64,000 nucleotides of DNA, taken from positions 22,186,394 to 22,250,393 of the forward strand of contig CM037586.1 in the NCBI GenBank assembly GCA_021018995.1, read 5' to 3'. A program made the position numbers and the translations under genes. The notes under the pieces were generated by a model. That model saw only the letters and a program-made list of their open reading frames with translations. It did not search any database and was not told the DNA's origin. The DNA is from Chloranthus sessilifolius (lineage: Eukaryota; Streptophyta; Magnoliopsida; Chloranthales; Chloranthaceae). This document shows positions 10,881 to 22,850 of this stretch, piece after piece (position 1 is the first letter of the stretch; every line of letters begins with the position of its first letter).

Positions 10881-13092
10881 CTGTCATGACCCGAAATTCT
10901 ACCCCATCTCGAGGGCCTAGAATTTCGAGTTATGACCCGCATATATCCTTGATATATTAAGCGAACATATACATAATCAGAGTTTTTACGAATTCTGATT
11001 CCATAAAATCCGTAAAAGCCACTAAATAAGAGTGGAATATAAAGCAATTATAAATAACTGAATAAAAGCAATATATCCAAGAAATCCACAAATAACATGG
11101 TAATGAAAGTCGAAGAAAAATCCGATACAAGAAAGCATAGAGTCAATAATAATATCAAACAAACTCAATACTGAGTCTAAAATGTCAATAACTGGTACTC
11201 GAATCAAAATCAGTACTGTGGTCCTCCTGGTACTTTGCGGCGTCATCCTCTCAAGGCTCGTGGTACTCAACGTCCGTGGGATCAATGAAATCAACATCGG
11301 CAGGATCTGGATAGTCGGCTTCTACTCCACCAGCGTAATCACCTGCAGCTGTTAGATTATCATGGGATGAATTTACTCAGTCATGTAAACTTAGTAGATA
11401 CACCACCAATCTATCCCATACTACTTAGGTACATTATGGGTATATCATTTGAGTGATAAACATAGTATAACAATGGAATCTGAAAGAAGAAAAGATAATC
11501 ATGTGCATATCATAGAACTTATATCATACATAGATGCAAGACCATGATCTAGACACTCATATCCCAACGTACCTTATCATATCTCATAACATATTATATC
11601 TTATTATTATTCTCTTACATACATTTATAAATCGCATAAGCGTAATTAACATACTCATAAATCCTAAACGACCTGTATCAAAGTCGCTGCTCGAGCTACC
11701 CTGTGAAGGTCATTATAGTATCATACCATCATATCATAATGCCCTCCATATCATACACTCCATCTAGTCACAGGGGCAGCCGGCGACTAATAACTCATAC
11801 TGTCTCCCAGAGACCTGTCTTAACTGCAAACGTTGTTGCCCTTCTGGTGGCTACGCAATGAGCGATACGTACAAAGATTTAAGTTCTTAATCTTTTGTTG
11901 GCCTACACAACGGTATCTTATCATCGTACTCATATCATAATTTATCTTATATATTCATATCTTATCATACTTCTATGACCTGAATCCACAACGAATCATT
12001 GTGCGGTAAGCTTTACATATCACGCTTTCCAAGAAAGGAGTTTCGTAGTAACTTGAATCTACTTCGTGTGGCAGTCCATACTACCATAGAGGTATTGCAT
12101 TCGTATATGGATGCCTATATTCTAAATTTTACATGACCGTAAAAGGAACCCACTATGACTATGGCCTAAAGGTCAAAACCTCGTACCTTAACTTATATCT
12201 TATCCTATCATATTAGAACTTGGAGTGATAGAGTTACTATATATGCCACCGTGTACAAGGCTACACTGAATTCGTACTCACCCTACTCATCATAATGTCT
12301 CATACCACCATGAGTTATAAGACATATAAATACGATATATTTCTTGCTTCGATACCATCTTAGCGAACTATCACGCCCAAGAATAAATATGATCTCATAC
12401 ACTCACATACATATGACCTAACATATCTCTAATTCATGATCATAACAAGAATGGAAGCATAGAATTATTATATTCAATGAATAGATTTATACTTAAGATT
12501 ATGTTATAATTATACCTATATAAATATTTATACAACACATTAAATAAATAGAATAGGGTAGTTAATAGTGTGTTTTCAATAACGTTAACATCATAATTCG
12601 ATTTTTATGAGGCATCAAATTTCCAATACTTCGTGTTATCTAAGTGGTCACGTTGAAACAATAAAAGTAATATATATATATAGTATTATTATTAAATACT
12701 TAAATAAAAAAATATTATTATTTTAAAGGTTAAGTGATTCACGATCATTGATCGAAAGGTGTATTAAAATTTGGTAGTGAGTAAAGTAAAATAAGAAAGT
12801 AAGTGGAGTCGTCTGTTCGGACAAGAGTCGATCGATTTTAGAATCGATCGTCAAAAATATGATATATAAATTATTTGATTCGGGCCCAGAATCGATCGAT
12901 CGGTACTTGGAATCGATCGATCGAATTTAAAACAATTTAAATTGCATAGTGGTTTGATTTTGTTCAAAATCGATCGATCAATGAAAAAGATAACAAACCT
13001 TTATAGCTGTCAAAAGGAAATTACTTAATAAAATAATAACCCACTATATGCTATAAGGTAAATTATATGAATATAATAGTATATATCACTGC
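10881..13092 (-). repeat. Ty3/gypsy LTR, family C, interrupted by element A
   Basis: Its layout parallels the minus-strand LTR of family B: a TGTCATGACCCGAAATTC terminus (compare TGTGACAGCCCAGATTTCG in B) and a palindrome array about 1.95 kb from that end. Element A is inserted after 13092. Any remaining LTR sequence resumes at 16602 but I cannot find its other terminus; the adjacent Ulp1-like element may have cut it. Only 11981-13092 is included in the tandem duplication, with its second copy at 20216-21310. Orientation is inferred from the resemblance to B. Confidence 0.55.
12825..12980. repeat. Palindrome array, family C (CGATCGATCG)
   Basis: Five clusters of overlapping ATCGATCGAT within about 150 bases (near 12829, 12843, 12892, 12912 and 12969), two of them containing the full CGATCGATCG. 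The second copy at about 21060-21200 is visibly decayed. Confidence 0.85.
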
Positions 13093-14521
13093 TGATCAAT
13101 CATAAAATTTACTATTCTATCACCCCTAGCTTAGTGATGCTAGAACTTAGTTTGCTACTAACAAAATAACGATGTGCAGATATTAAGAAAAACAGTAAAA
13201 GAGAGTCAAAGTGTTAATATTCGTCAAAATGAACTCAAGAAGCAGTAAGAAAGATAATTAAGCGAAAAAGACGATTTCCCGCCTACTAAAAGCCAGAAAA
13301 TCATAATTTGTGATTCTTCAAAAGAGACAAAAAGAGAAAAGCAAAAAATTATATCCAGTGAATCGTCTTAATAGGAAACTATGAAAGATGGAAAATCATG
13401 ATTTACGATTTCTAGAAAAGAAAAAAGAAAAGGAAAATTGTGATTTACGATTATCCAGAAAAAAAGTTTTCCTACTATTATTGTTGCTGCTGATCACATG
13501 AATAAAGATTATTGCTGCCAAGAACAGAATTATAAGATATCCGAAATTAGAAGTTCGGTGAATCACGGATCTAAGAAGATCGATGAAGATAAGCTCTGAG
13601 GAAATCTCGATTACTGAAATAAATAAGGACAATCCAGAAGCATATCAACCATTGAAAGCAAGGAAGAATAAAATTAGGAATTAGAGTTATATTAATAATC
13701 TTTTATTTTAGTAGTTTCTTTTATTAGAATTAGAAGTCTTTGAAAACCGACTCCTTATGATCTATAAATAAGAAAGTCCAGTTTAAGAATAATGATTGAA
13801 GAATTTTAGCATAAATTAACAATTGAGGTTGAATTTTCTTCTAATCGGTAGTATAAAATATTTAGAATAGATTAGATATCAGAGGTTTCTCAAGAGCAAT
13901 TGATGACTGCTACTGGGTGCTGAAGATTAGTGTAGATATTTTAATTTCTCATTAGCAATTGACAATTGCGGCTAAGGGGTAAAAGATATATTTATTTGCT
14001 TTCTAGTTTAGATTTTATTTGCTTTATTTACATGCTTTATAAACATCTTCAAGTTTTAATTTGAATTGACGACTCAAGTTGAGATTTGCAGATTAGTGTA
14101 ACGGTTTTTACTTTTTCATCTTCAATTTTTTTGAGTTTGATTGACTCCAAATTTTAGAAAATTATTGATTAGATTAAATCTGTGTTAAGGAATTTTAGTT
14201 TTTGATTGACGCCCAAATTCTAGAAGATTACAGTACGGTGTAACAATATTATTTATATTTATAAATATCCGATAAATTGAGATTGATAACCTCAATTTGA
14301 AGAAGGAGGATTATGATTTATTTTATGAATTTTAGATTAAGAACTCATTCTTTTATTCATATTTCTCAAGTAATTTAGAACCTTAAAAGATAAATATAAC
14401 TTCTAAAAATATAAAGAAAATAAACTTCTTCATGGGAATGATCCTATACTAGCTCTACAATTTCCATTATGCACTTACAATAGGTTAAAACTTAATTAGA
14501 TACACATAGTAAGTTAATCGA
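13093..14521 (+). repeat. 5' LTR of element A copy 1
   Basis: About 1.43 kb. It ends AGTTAATCGA just before the primer-binding site. It matches the 5' LTR of copy 2 (21311-22738) more closely than its own 3' LTR. For example, both 5' LTRs share CTTAGTTTGCTACTAACAAAA, where the 3' LTRs differ. Confidence 0.92.
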
Positions 14522-14526
14522 GTTTT

Positions 14527-14543
14527 TGGCGCCGCTGTCAGGG
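14527..14543 (+). other. Primer-binding site, tRNA-Asp type
   Basis: TGGCGCCGCTGTCAGGG begins five bases after the LTR. It is close to the canonical TGGCGCCGTTGCCGGGG-type site. Confidence 0.85.
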
Positions 14544-15161
14544 AATTTTTATTTTTTTTATATTTTCGTTCTAAAAATAAATATTATCTTTGACTGAATT
14601 CTTCTGAAAAATATAATGAGAGAACCCAAAAATTTCGATATTTTTTTGAGAGTATGTCAATAGTGAGTTTTTAAATGAAAATATTTTCTAAATCTGCAGT
14701 TTAGAAAATTTTATGAAGAATAAACTGTTCACTAGTGCATATACACTCTATGCTTAATGTAAATTGAAATTGTTGAAGTTCTAATTAAGGATAACTATTG
14801 TAATTAAAAATAAGGATAAAGAATTGGTAATTTTAAAAAATCGTAATAAACTATGTATTGACCAATTGGGTAATTTAGGTAACTTAGTTATTTAATATAG
14901 TATACAAAATTAGTTTAGTATTTTTAAATTTAATTTCTGAAAAAAAAAAAAATCTCAAAATATTTGAAGTTTATAGGTAACTTTACTGAAAATCTTCAGG
15001 AGACTACAACTCCTCCACTAGGGATCACCTAGGGGTTTAAAGGCTTGTTGCATCTGCTAAATGTAATCATACTCTTTACGAAAGTGACATTTAAATTCAT
15101 AGTTTAGATATTTTATACTTCCTTGTTTGTTAGGGACTAGTAAAGCTTAAGTTTGGGAGTG

Positions 15162-16601
15162 TGATCAATCACATAATTTATCATTTTATCACCCTTAACT
15201 TAGTGATGCTAGAACTTAATTTACTACTAACAAGATAACGATGTGTAGATATTAAGAAAAAACAGTAAAAGAGAGCCAAAGTGTTAATATTCGTCAAAAT
15301 GAACTCAAGAAGCAATAAGAAAGACGATTAAGCGAAAAAGACGATATCCCGCCTACTAAAAGCCAGAAAATCATATTTTACGATTCTTCAAAAGAGACAA
15401 AAGGAGAAATCAAAAAATCATATCCAAAGAATCTTTTGAATAGGAAACTATGGAAGATAGAAAATCATGATTTACGATTTTCTAGAAGAGAAAAAAGAAC
15501 AGAAAATTTGTGAATAAAGATTATCCAGAAAAGAAGCTTTCCTACTATTATTGTTGCTGCTGATCAAGTGAATAAAGATTATCACCGCTAAGAACAGAAT
15601 TAGAAGATATATAAAATTAGAAGTTTGGTGAATCATGGATCTAAGAAGATTGATGAAGATAAGCTTTTAGAAAATCTCGGTTACTGAAATAAAGGAGAAC
15701 AATCCAGAAGCATATCAACCATTGAAAGCAAGGAAAAATAAAATTAGAAATTAGAGTTATATTAGAAATATTTTATTTTAATAGTTTCTTTTATTAGAAT
15801 TATAAGTCTTTATAAACCGACTCCTTATGATCTATAAATAAGAGAGTCCGATGTAGGAATAATGATCAAAGAATTTCAACATCAATTGATAACTGAGGTT
15901 AGATTTTCTTCTGATCAGTAGTATAAAATAGTTAGAATAGACTAGATGTCAAAGGTTTCTCAAGAGCAATTGACGACTGCTATTGGGTGATGAAGATTAG
16001 TGTAGATATCCTAGTTTCTCAAAAGCAATTAACGACTGCGGCTGAGGGGTGAAAGATATATTTATTTGCTTTCTAGTTTAGATTTTATTTACTTTATATA
16101 TATGCTTTGTAAACATCTTCAAGTTTTAATTTGCATTGACGACTCAGGTTGAGATTTGCAGATTAGTGTAACGATTTTTATTTTTTCATCTTCAATTTTC
16201 TTGAGTTTGATTAACGCCCAAATTTTAGAAAATTGTTGATTAGATTAAATCTGTGTTAAAGAATTTTAGCTTTTGATTGACGCCCAAATTCTAGAAGACT
16301 GCAATACGGTGTAAGGGTACTATTTATTTTTATAATTATCCAGTAGCTGAAGATTGGGATTGACGACCTCAATTTGAAAAAGGAGGATTATGATTTATTT
16401 TATGCATTTTAGATTAAGAACTCATTCTTTTATTCATATTTCTCAAGTAGTTTAGAACCTTAAAAGATAAATATAACTTTAAAATAGAAATATAAAGAAA
16501 ATAAACTTCTTTGTGGGAACGATCCTATACTAGCTCTACAATTTCCATTGTGCTCATGTAATAGGTTAAGACTTAATTAGATACATATAGTAAGCCGATC
16601 A
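15162..16601 (+). repeat. 3' LTR of element A copy 1
   Basis: About 1.44 kb, preceded by the polypurine tract near 15149-15161. It matches the 3' LTR of copy 2 (44963-46401) best. Confidence 0.92.
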
Positions 16602-19600
16602 ACTGCCCCTATTAGTAACTTGTATATTATTATATTCCTTGGTTTCATAAATTACTAGCATACAACAAGTGTTATCTAAATATAATATCATATAACTTCC
16701 AACCGATTGAAGTTGTATAATATAATATAATTATAATAGATTATATTATAATGTACTCATTACACTTTATAATATAGAGCCCGAGATATCTCTATGCATA
16801 TTGAAAGGAGCTCGAAACATAGCGTCTTTGTCGCTGATACGACAATCTCTCATTTTCCTCATTTTATCCTGCTCTAACCATAATTACCACTGACACTGAC
16901 AGAATTAGAAAGGCAAAGCGTGGCAAGATGCTGGGAGTCTATGCCTAACATCTTGATTTTGTCATGATTATATTGGAAAAGACATACGAGAAGACCACCT
17001 GATTCGAAGCGCTTACACTTCTATGAAGGAAGCGATTGCGCTTCCTATATGACGCGTTATCGCGATATCTGATGTAATATCATTAATTAAAAGCGACGCA
17101 TGATTTCGTGATTTTCAACGATGAATATTACATTTGAAAATTACTATTTAAGGCGCCTCGTCAGGGAGATCATCTATGCACGTTGTGTTTACGCTTTGGT
17201 AAGAAGCGTTTACGTAACTATATCGAAGCGTTTACGCTCTCTTTGAGAAATGAAAGACGCCTTCCTTATGACACAACGCGTCCAACCTTATTTCATTTAT
17301 TATAATCGTCAGAACATTAGATGAGAAGCAGGGCATGACTTCGTGGTTCTCAATGGTAATCATTACCATTTGAATTGACTGTTTGAGATACCCCTTCGGG
17401 GAGTCTATTAATTGGCGGAATGTTTAACATTTATCGCTCGAATGTTGAACATTAATGGCCCTTCTGTCAGAGGAAGCTACGCTCCCCCTGAGAAGCGCTA
17501 GCACTCAAGTAAGAAATATTGGCGATATCTCCTGTTAGCGCTTTCGCGACGAGAAAGAAGCGTTAGCGCTCCGTACATGATACGAAACGCTTGAAAATTT
17601 GACATGTTGCACTATTTTGTGTGAAACAACGTCCGAATGTATTTCATTTATTACCATTATCAGAACATTAAATAAGGAGCGGGGCGGACGGGATTATGGT
17701 CCCTGACATCATGGTGTGAAATGGCCATCATTTCCATTCGAGAAAAATATTTAAGGCGGAAATTTTGTGAATTATAAATTCATAAATTACTTTTGCATTT
17801 GCCCTCCCAATTTTCATCTTCTTAGAGCGCAATAAGAAACATCAAAACGATGAAAACCTATTTCTGCATCTAGTAACAAGGTGAGTGTCATTTTATTTTC
17901 GTCTCATTTTAAAAATGGCAAATAGAAGTACCGTCCCTTCCATAGATGAAGTGTCGGCGCTCCAACATTTATGGGCGAGGGCAGCCTCATATATGGGCGG
18001 GGGCGCCTCACTGCTCTAGCTTTTGAAGCGTCGGCGGTCCAACATTTGAGGCGCCTGCACCTATATATGGAAGCGATGTCTCTCCTATTATTAGTACCTT
18101 CTTCTCTAAACTTCTCATTTTTCTTTGTCACATATTTTGAAGATGGTTCTCCAGTCCCCAACTACTAAGTGCACCATCGGAAAGTGCTGAGACATTTATG
18201 ATGCAACATCTGAGGGGAGGAAAAATCGGTTTAAGAATTTGGTCTTCGGTAATTCTTTGTGGCTTCAAAGGGCGTGATAAGCATCAACAGCCTTCGAGAC
18301 GCAATCATCAAGTTCTGGGACTGTGACATAGTTTAGAATTTTGGGACGGCAAGTCTGACATTATCAGATTTTAGGCCCTTGATTTTGCCTTGATTACTGG
18401 TCTTCGAATGACCGAGTCCCCCCGATTACCCTCCGAAGATAGAGATTTATGAAGAACAGACCATTAGATATAGGTTTTTCTGGGTCTTCAAAGATGTAAA
18501 TTGGGCACACATCCAAAAAGTGATTGATAGTCTCGAGCAAGATGTTGACGATAACTTTCTGAAACTCTATCTGTTATTCGTCCTCGCCACCATCCTCTTT
18601 CCAAACTCAAAATACACCCTTGAGAACCCCACCTCGACCTCGTTGATGTTCTCCCCAATTTTAACTTATATCCATGGGGCTGTCACGCGTACAAGCAACT
18701 TATAATATGGGTGGACAAAGCGAAGAGGATGAGAGATATAGCTGAGAAAGATGTCGCAGCGCATGTTTACAATATTTACGGCTGCACAATTGCCCTACAG
18801 GTAATGTCGTCCCCCAGAATATCCTGCTTATTTTCTTATAAGCGCTGACAATTACGAAAGTCATCAAATATTTATTTTATTTTTCTCATATCTAGGCATA
18901 TGACATTAACGACAGGTGCGCCCCACCCAAGGTTGCTGGCGCCATCGACTTCCCAAGGCTGTTGCAATGGGAAACAAATGACAAAACAAGGAAACCTTAC
19001 AGCACGGACTTTGAACATAAGGTAAATTCCAAACGAGATAATATCACATCCAAATATAGGTGTTATCGCTATAATGTAGAAGCACAACCGCTTTCAAATA
19101 AAGAAATGGCGCCTCTAAAAGACAAAATTTACTTCCAAATGAAGTGATGGCGCCTCTAAAAGACAAGATTCACTTCCAAATGAAGCGATGACACCTCTAT
19201 AAGGCAAGATTCGCTTCTAAATGAGACAATGGCGTCTCTAACACGAGCGCAATCGCTATGAAATGAAGCGATGAAGCCTCTATAACAAGCGCAATCGCTT
19301 CTTAAGGAACCGGTCGCGTATTCTCAAATTCTTAATCAGTCGAAAGTAATGTGGAATATCTATCATCTTGTAGGTCGCCCGCATCCGATAACTGGAGGTC
19401 ACACCCTATGAAAGGACCCTACCTGTGGTAGAAGTCGTATTAGGAATAGGGAAGAGACCTGCGAAAGTAGGTGAAAGTCAATCGGTCCCTCCCATTACTG
19501 TGTGGAGAAAGAAAATGGGCATTAACGCTATTAGCGTGTCGGACGAGGAAGAGGCAGAGGAGAAGGAAGAAGAAGAACCCAAATCTCATAGGTCCGTAAA

Positions 19601-20215
19601 ACATCGGATTAATGAAAAATGGAAGCATTCTGCTGATTCAAGAAGTGCAGAGTATGAGAGGTCAAACAAAGAGCGGAGCAAAGGCTTTGAGGACCTCAAT
19701 GTAAAGGTTCTCCAATTGGAACATAAAAACTGGCAACTGAAGGGTCAAATCATCATGATCTTGAAGGATCGGGATTCTATTCAGAATCAGTTCACCCTTT
19801 TTCAGAATGAACAGGCGTCTCTGAAAGATATTTTGAGCCAATTGTCTGAGGTATGCTTATAATCTACGGTGGAGGAATGTTGAAATTGAGGAAATCCAAC
19901 GTTGTGGCATCGACACTTCAGATGTGAAGCGCCAACGCCTTCACATGACACGCCAACACTTCGAAAATGTAGCACGAGCGCCTCCATATAAGGCTCTGAC
20001 GCCTTTACACAAAGCGTTGACGCTTCTACATTCATGCATGCATGAAGCAATGACGCCTAGACTATGATACGTCGACGCTTCGGATATGAAGCGCGATTGC
20101 TTCTACATGTTAATTATTAATTAAATAGTAACTGATATTCTTATCATATTGCAAGCCCGTAGTGTGGCGGGAAGTCCGCTGGGGGGTGGTGGGGATTATC
20201 AAAGATCTGTCCCCT
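16602..20215 (+). pseudogene. DUF1985-type (Ulp1-protease family) transposon gene, copy 1, partial
   Basis: Block Y. A leader near 17760-17880 ends at a possible splice donor (ACAAG|GTGAG, 17876-17885), with a start codon near 18142. Coding blocks follow. First is a DUF1985-like region (about 18170-18800), broken by many stops and frameshifts. Second is a short exon 18897-19022 bounded by AG and GT. Third is a block around 19375-19862 with an acidic run of Glu/Asp and then a predicted coiled coil. Plant proteins with this order end in a C48 (Ulp1/SENP-like) protease domain, but here the gene stops at the duplication junction. Introns and flanks are full of GCG-N4-CGC words. Copy 2 at 46402 preserves the frames better. 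Confidence 0.7.
19105..19235. repeat. About 41-base tandem repeat in intron 2, copy 1
   Basis: Three to four diverged units with the core GATGGCGCCTCTAAAAGACA then CTTCCAAATGAAG. The same array is at about 48957-49085 in copy 2. Confidence 0.8.
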
Positions 20216-21310
20216 TGAATCCACAGCGAATCATTGTGCGATAAGCTTCACAAATCACACTTCCCAAGGGACGGGTTTCGTAGTAACTTGAATCTTCTTT
20301 GTGTGGCAGTTCATACTTCCATAGAGGTGTTACATTTATATATGGATGCTTATATTCCGAATTTCACATGACCATGAAAGGAACTCACCATAACTATGGC
20401 CTAAAGGTCAAAACCTCGTACCTTAACTCATATCTTATTCTATCATATTAGAACTTGGGGTGATAGAGTTACTGTATATGCCACCGTGTATAAGGCTACA
20501 CTGAATTTGCACTCACCTTACCCATTATAATGTCTCATACCACCATGAGTTATAAGACATATGAATACGATATATTCCTTACTTCGATACCATCTTAGCG
20601 AACTACCACGCCCAAGAATAAATATGATCTCATACACTCGTGTATATATGACCTAACATATCTCTAATTCATGATCATAACAAAAATGGAAGCATAGAAT
20701 TATCACATTCAATGAATAGGTTTACACTTAAGATTATGTTATGATTATACCTATATAAATATTTATACAAGACACTAAATAAATAGAATAGGGTGGTTAA
20801 TAATGTGTTATCAATAACGTGAATATCAAAATTCAATTTTTATGAGGCATCAAATTTCCAACACTTCGTGTTATCTAAGTGGTCACGTTGAAGCAATAAA
20901 AGTGATATATATATATAGTATTATTATTAAATATTTAAATAAAAAAATATTATTATTTTAAAAGTTAAGTGATTCACGACCATTGATCGAAAGGTGTATT
21001 AAAGTTTGGTAGTGAGTAAAGTAAAATAAGAAGGTAAGTGGAGTTGTCTGTTCGGACAAGAATCGATCGATTTTGGAATCGATCATCGAAAATATGATAT
21101 ATAAATTATTTAATTCGGGCTCAGAATTGATCAATCGGTTGAATTTAAAACAATTTAAATTGCGTAGTAGTTTGATTTTGTTCAAAATCGATCGATCAAT
21201 GAAAAAGGTAACAAACCTTTATAGCTGTCAAAAGGAAATTACTTAATAAAATAATAACCCACTATATGCTATAAGGTAAATTATATGAATATAATAGTAT
21301 ATATCACTGC

Positions 21311-22738
21311 TGATCAGTCATAGAATTTACTATTTTATCACCCTTAGCTTAGTGATGCTAGAACTTAGTTTGCTACTAACAAAATAACGATGTGCAGATA
21401 TTAAGAAAAATAGTAAAAAAGAGTCAAAGTGTTAATATTCGTCAAAATGAACTCAAGAAACAGTAAGAAAGATGCTTAAGCGAAAAAGATGATTTCCCGC
21501 CTACTAAAAGCTAGAAAATCATAATTTGTGATTCTTCAAAAGAGACAAAAGGAGAAAAGCGAAAAATCGTATCCAGTGAATCATCTGAATAGGAAACTAT
21601 AAAAGATAGAAAATCGTGATTTATGATTTTCTAGAAGAGAAAAAAGAAAAGGAAAATTGTGATTTACGATTATCCAGAAAAAAAGTTTTCCTACTATTAT
21701 TGTTGCTGCTGATCACGTGAATAAAGATTATTGCTGCCAAGAACAGAATTAGAAGATATCCGAAATTAGAAGTTCGGTGAATCACGGATCTGAGAAGATT
21801 GATGAAAATAAGCTCTTAGAAAATCTCGATTACTAAAATAAATAAGAACAATCCAGAAGCATATCAATCATTGAAAGCAAGGAAGAATAAAATTAGGAAT
21901 TAGAGTTATATTAGGAATCTTTTATTTTAGTAGTTTCTTTTATTAGAATTAGAAGTCTTTATAAACCAACTCCTTATGATCTATAAATAAGAGAGTCCGG
22001 TGTAAGAATAATGATCGAAGAATTTTAGTATCAATTGACAACTGAGGTTGAATTTTCTTTCGATCAGTAGTATAAAATAATTAAAATAGATTAGATATCA
22101 GAGGTTTCTCAAGAGCAATTGATAACTGCTACTGGGTGCTGAAGATTAGTGTAGATATCTTAATTTCTCATAAGCAATTGACGATTGCGGCTAAGGGGTG
22201 AAAGATATATTTATTTGCTTTCTAATTTAGATTTTATTTGCTTTATTTACATTCTTTGTAAACATCTTCAAGTTTTAATTTAAATTGATGACTCAAGTTG
22301 AAATTTGCAGATTAGTGTACTTTTTCATCTTCAATTTTCTTGAGTTTGATTGACTCCCAAATTTTAAGAAATTATTGATTAGATTAAATCTGTGTTAAGG
22401 GATTTTAATTTTTGATTGACGCCCAAATTCTAGAAGACTACAATACGGTGTAACGGTACTGTTTATTTTTATAAATATCCGATAGCTGAAGATTGGAATT
22501 GACAACCTCAATCTAAAGGAGGATTAGGATTTATTTTATAAATTTTAGATTAAGAACCCATTCTTTTATTCATATTTCTCAAGTAGTTTAGAACCTTAAA
22601 AGATAAATATAACTTTAAAATAAAAATATAAAGAAAATAAAATTCTTCATGGGAACGATCCTATACTAGCTCTACAATTTCTATTATGTGCTTACAATAG
22701 GTTAAGACTTAATTAGATACACATAGTAAGCTAATCGA
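21311..22738 (+). repeat. 5' LTR of element A copy 2
   Basis: Begins TGATCAGTCATAGAATTT and ends CTAATCGA before the primer-binding site at 22744. Confidence 0.92.
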
Positions 22739-22743
22739 GTTTT

Positions 22744-22760
22744 TGGCGCCGCTGTCGGGA
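22744..22760 (+). other. Primer-binding site, tRNA-Asp type
   Basis: TGGCGCCGCTGTCGGGA, as in copy 1 but closer to the canonical sequence. Confidence 0.85.
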
Positions 22761-22850
22761 AAGTTTTATTTTTTTTATATTTTTGTTCTAAAAATAAATA
22801 TTTATCTTTCTCTTTTTTTATTTTTTTATATTTTAATCTTTTGCAGGTTT

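Larger units (their letters stand above)
13093..16601 (+). mobile_element. Athila-lineage LTR element A, copy 1, interior deleted
   Basis: The 5' LTR is 13093-14521 and the 3' LTR 15162-16601, starting TGATCAATCA and ending GATCA in the 3' copy. The flanking target duplication is ACTGC (13088-13092 and 16602-16606), perfect. A primer-binding site TGGCGCCGCTGTCAGGG starts at 14527 and resembles the complement of the tRNA-Asp 3' end used by Athila/Tat elements. The polypurine tract AAGTTTGGGAGTG precedes the 3' LTR. Only about 640 bases lie between the LTRs and they are non-coding. Comparison with copy 2 shows this is a deletion derivative. Confidence 0.93.
11981..20215. repeat. Tandem segmental duplication, unit 1 (X-A-Y)
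   Basis: X (11981-13092) matches 20216-21310, element A (13093-16601) matches the ends of 21311-46401, and Y (16602-20215) matches 46402-50090. All are in the same order and orientation. The junction at 20211-20217 joins Y text (GATCTGTCCCC) directly to X text (TTGAATCCACA) with at most a few shared bases. It therefore looks like a tandem duplication without long flanking homology. Confidence 0.92.

Noticed and set aside
11022..11297. Hydrophobic 91-codon minus-strand frame
   Set aside because: Inside LTR family C; composition-driven, no start context or family resemblance.
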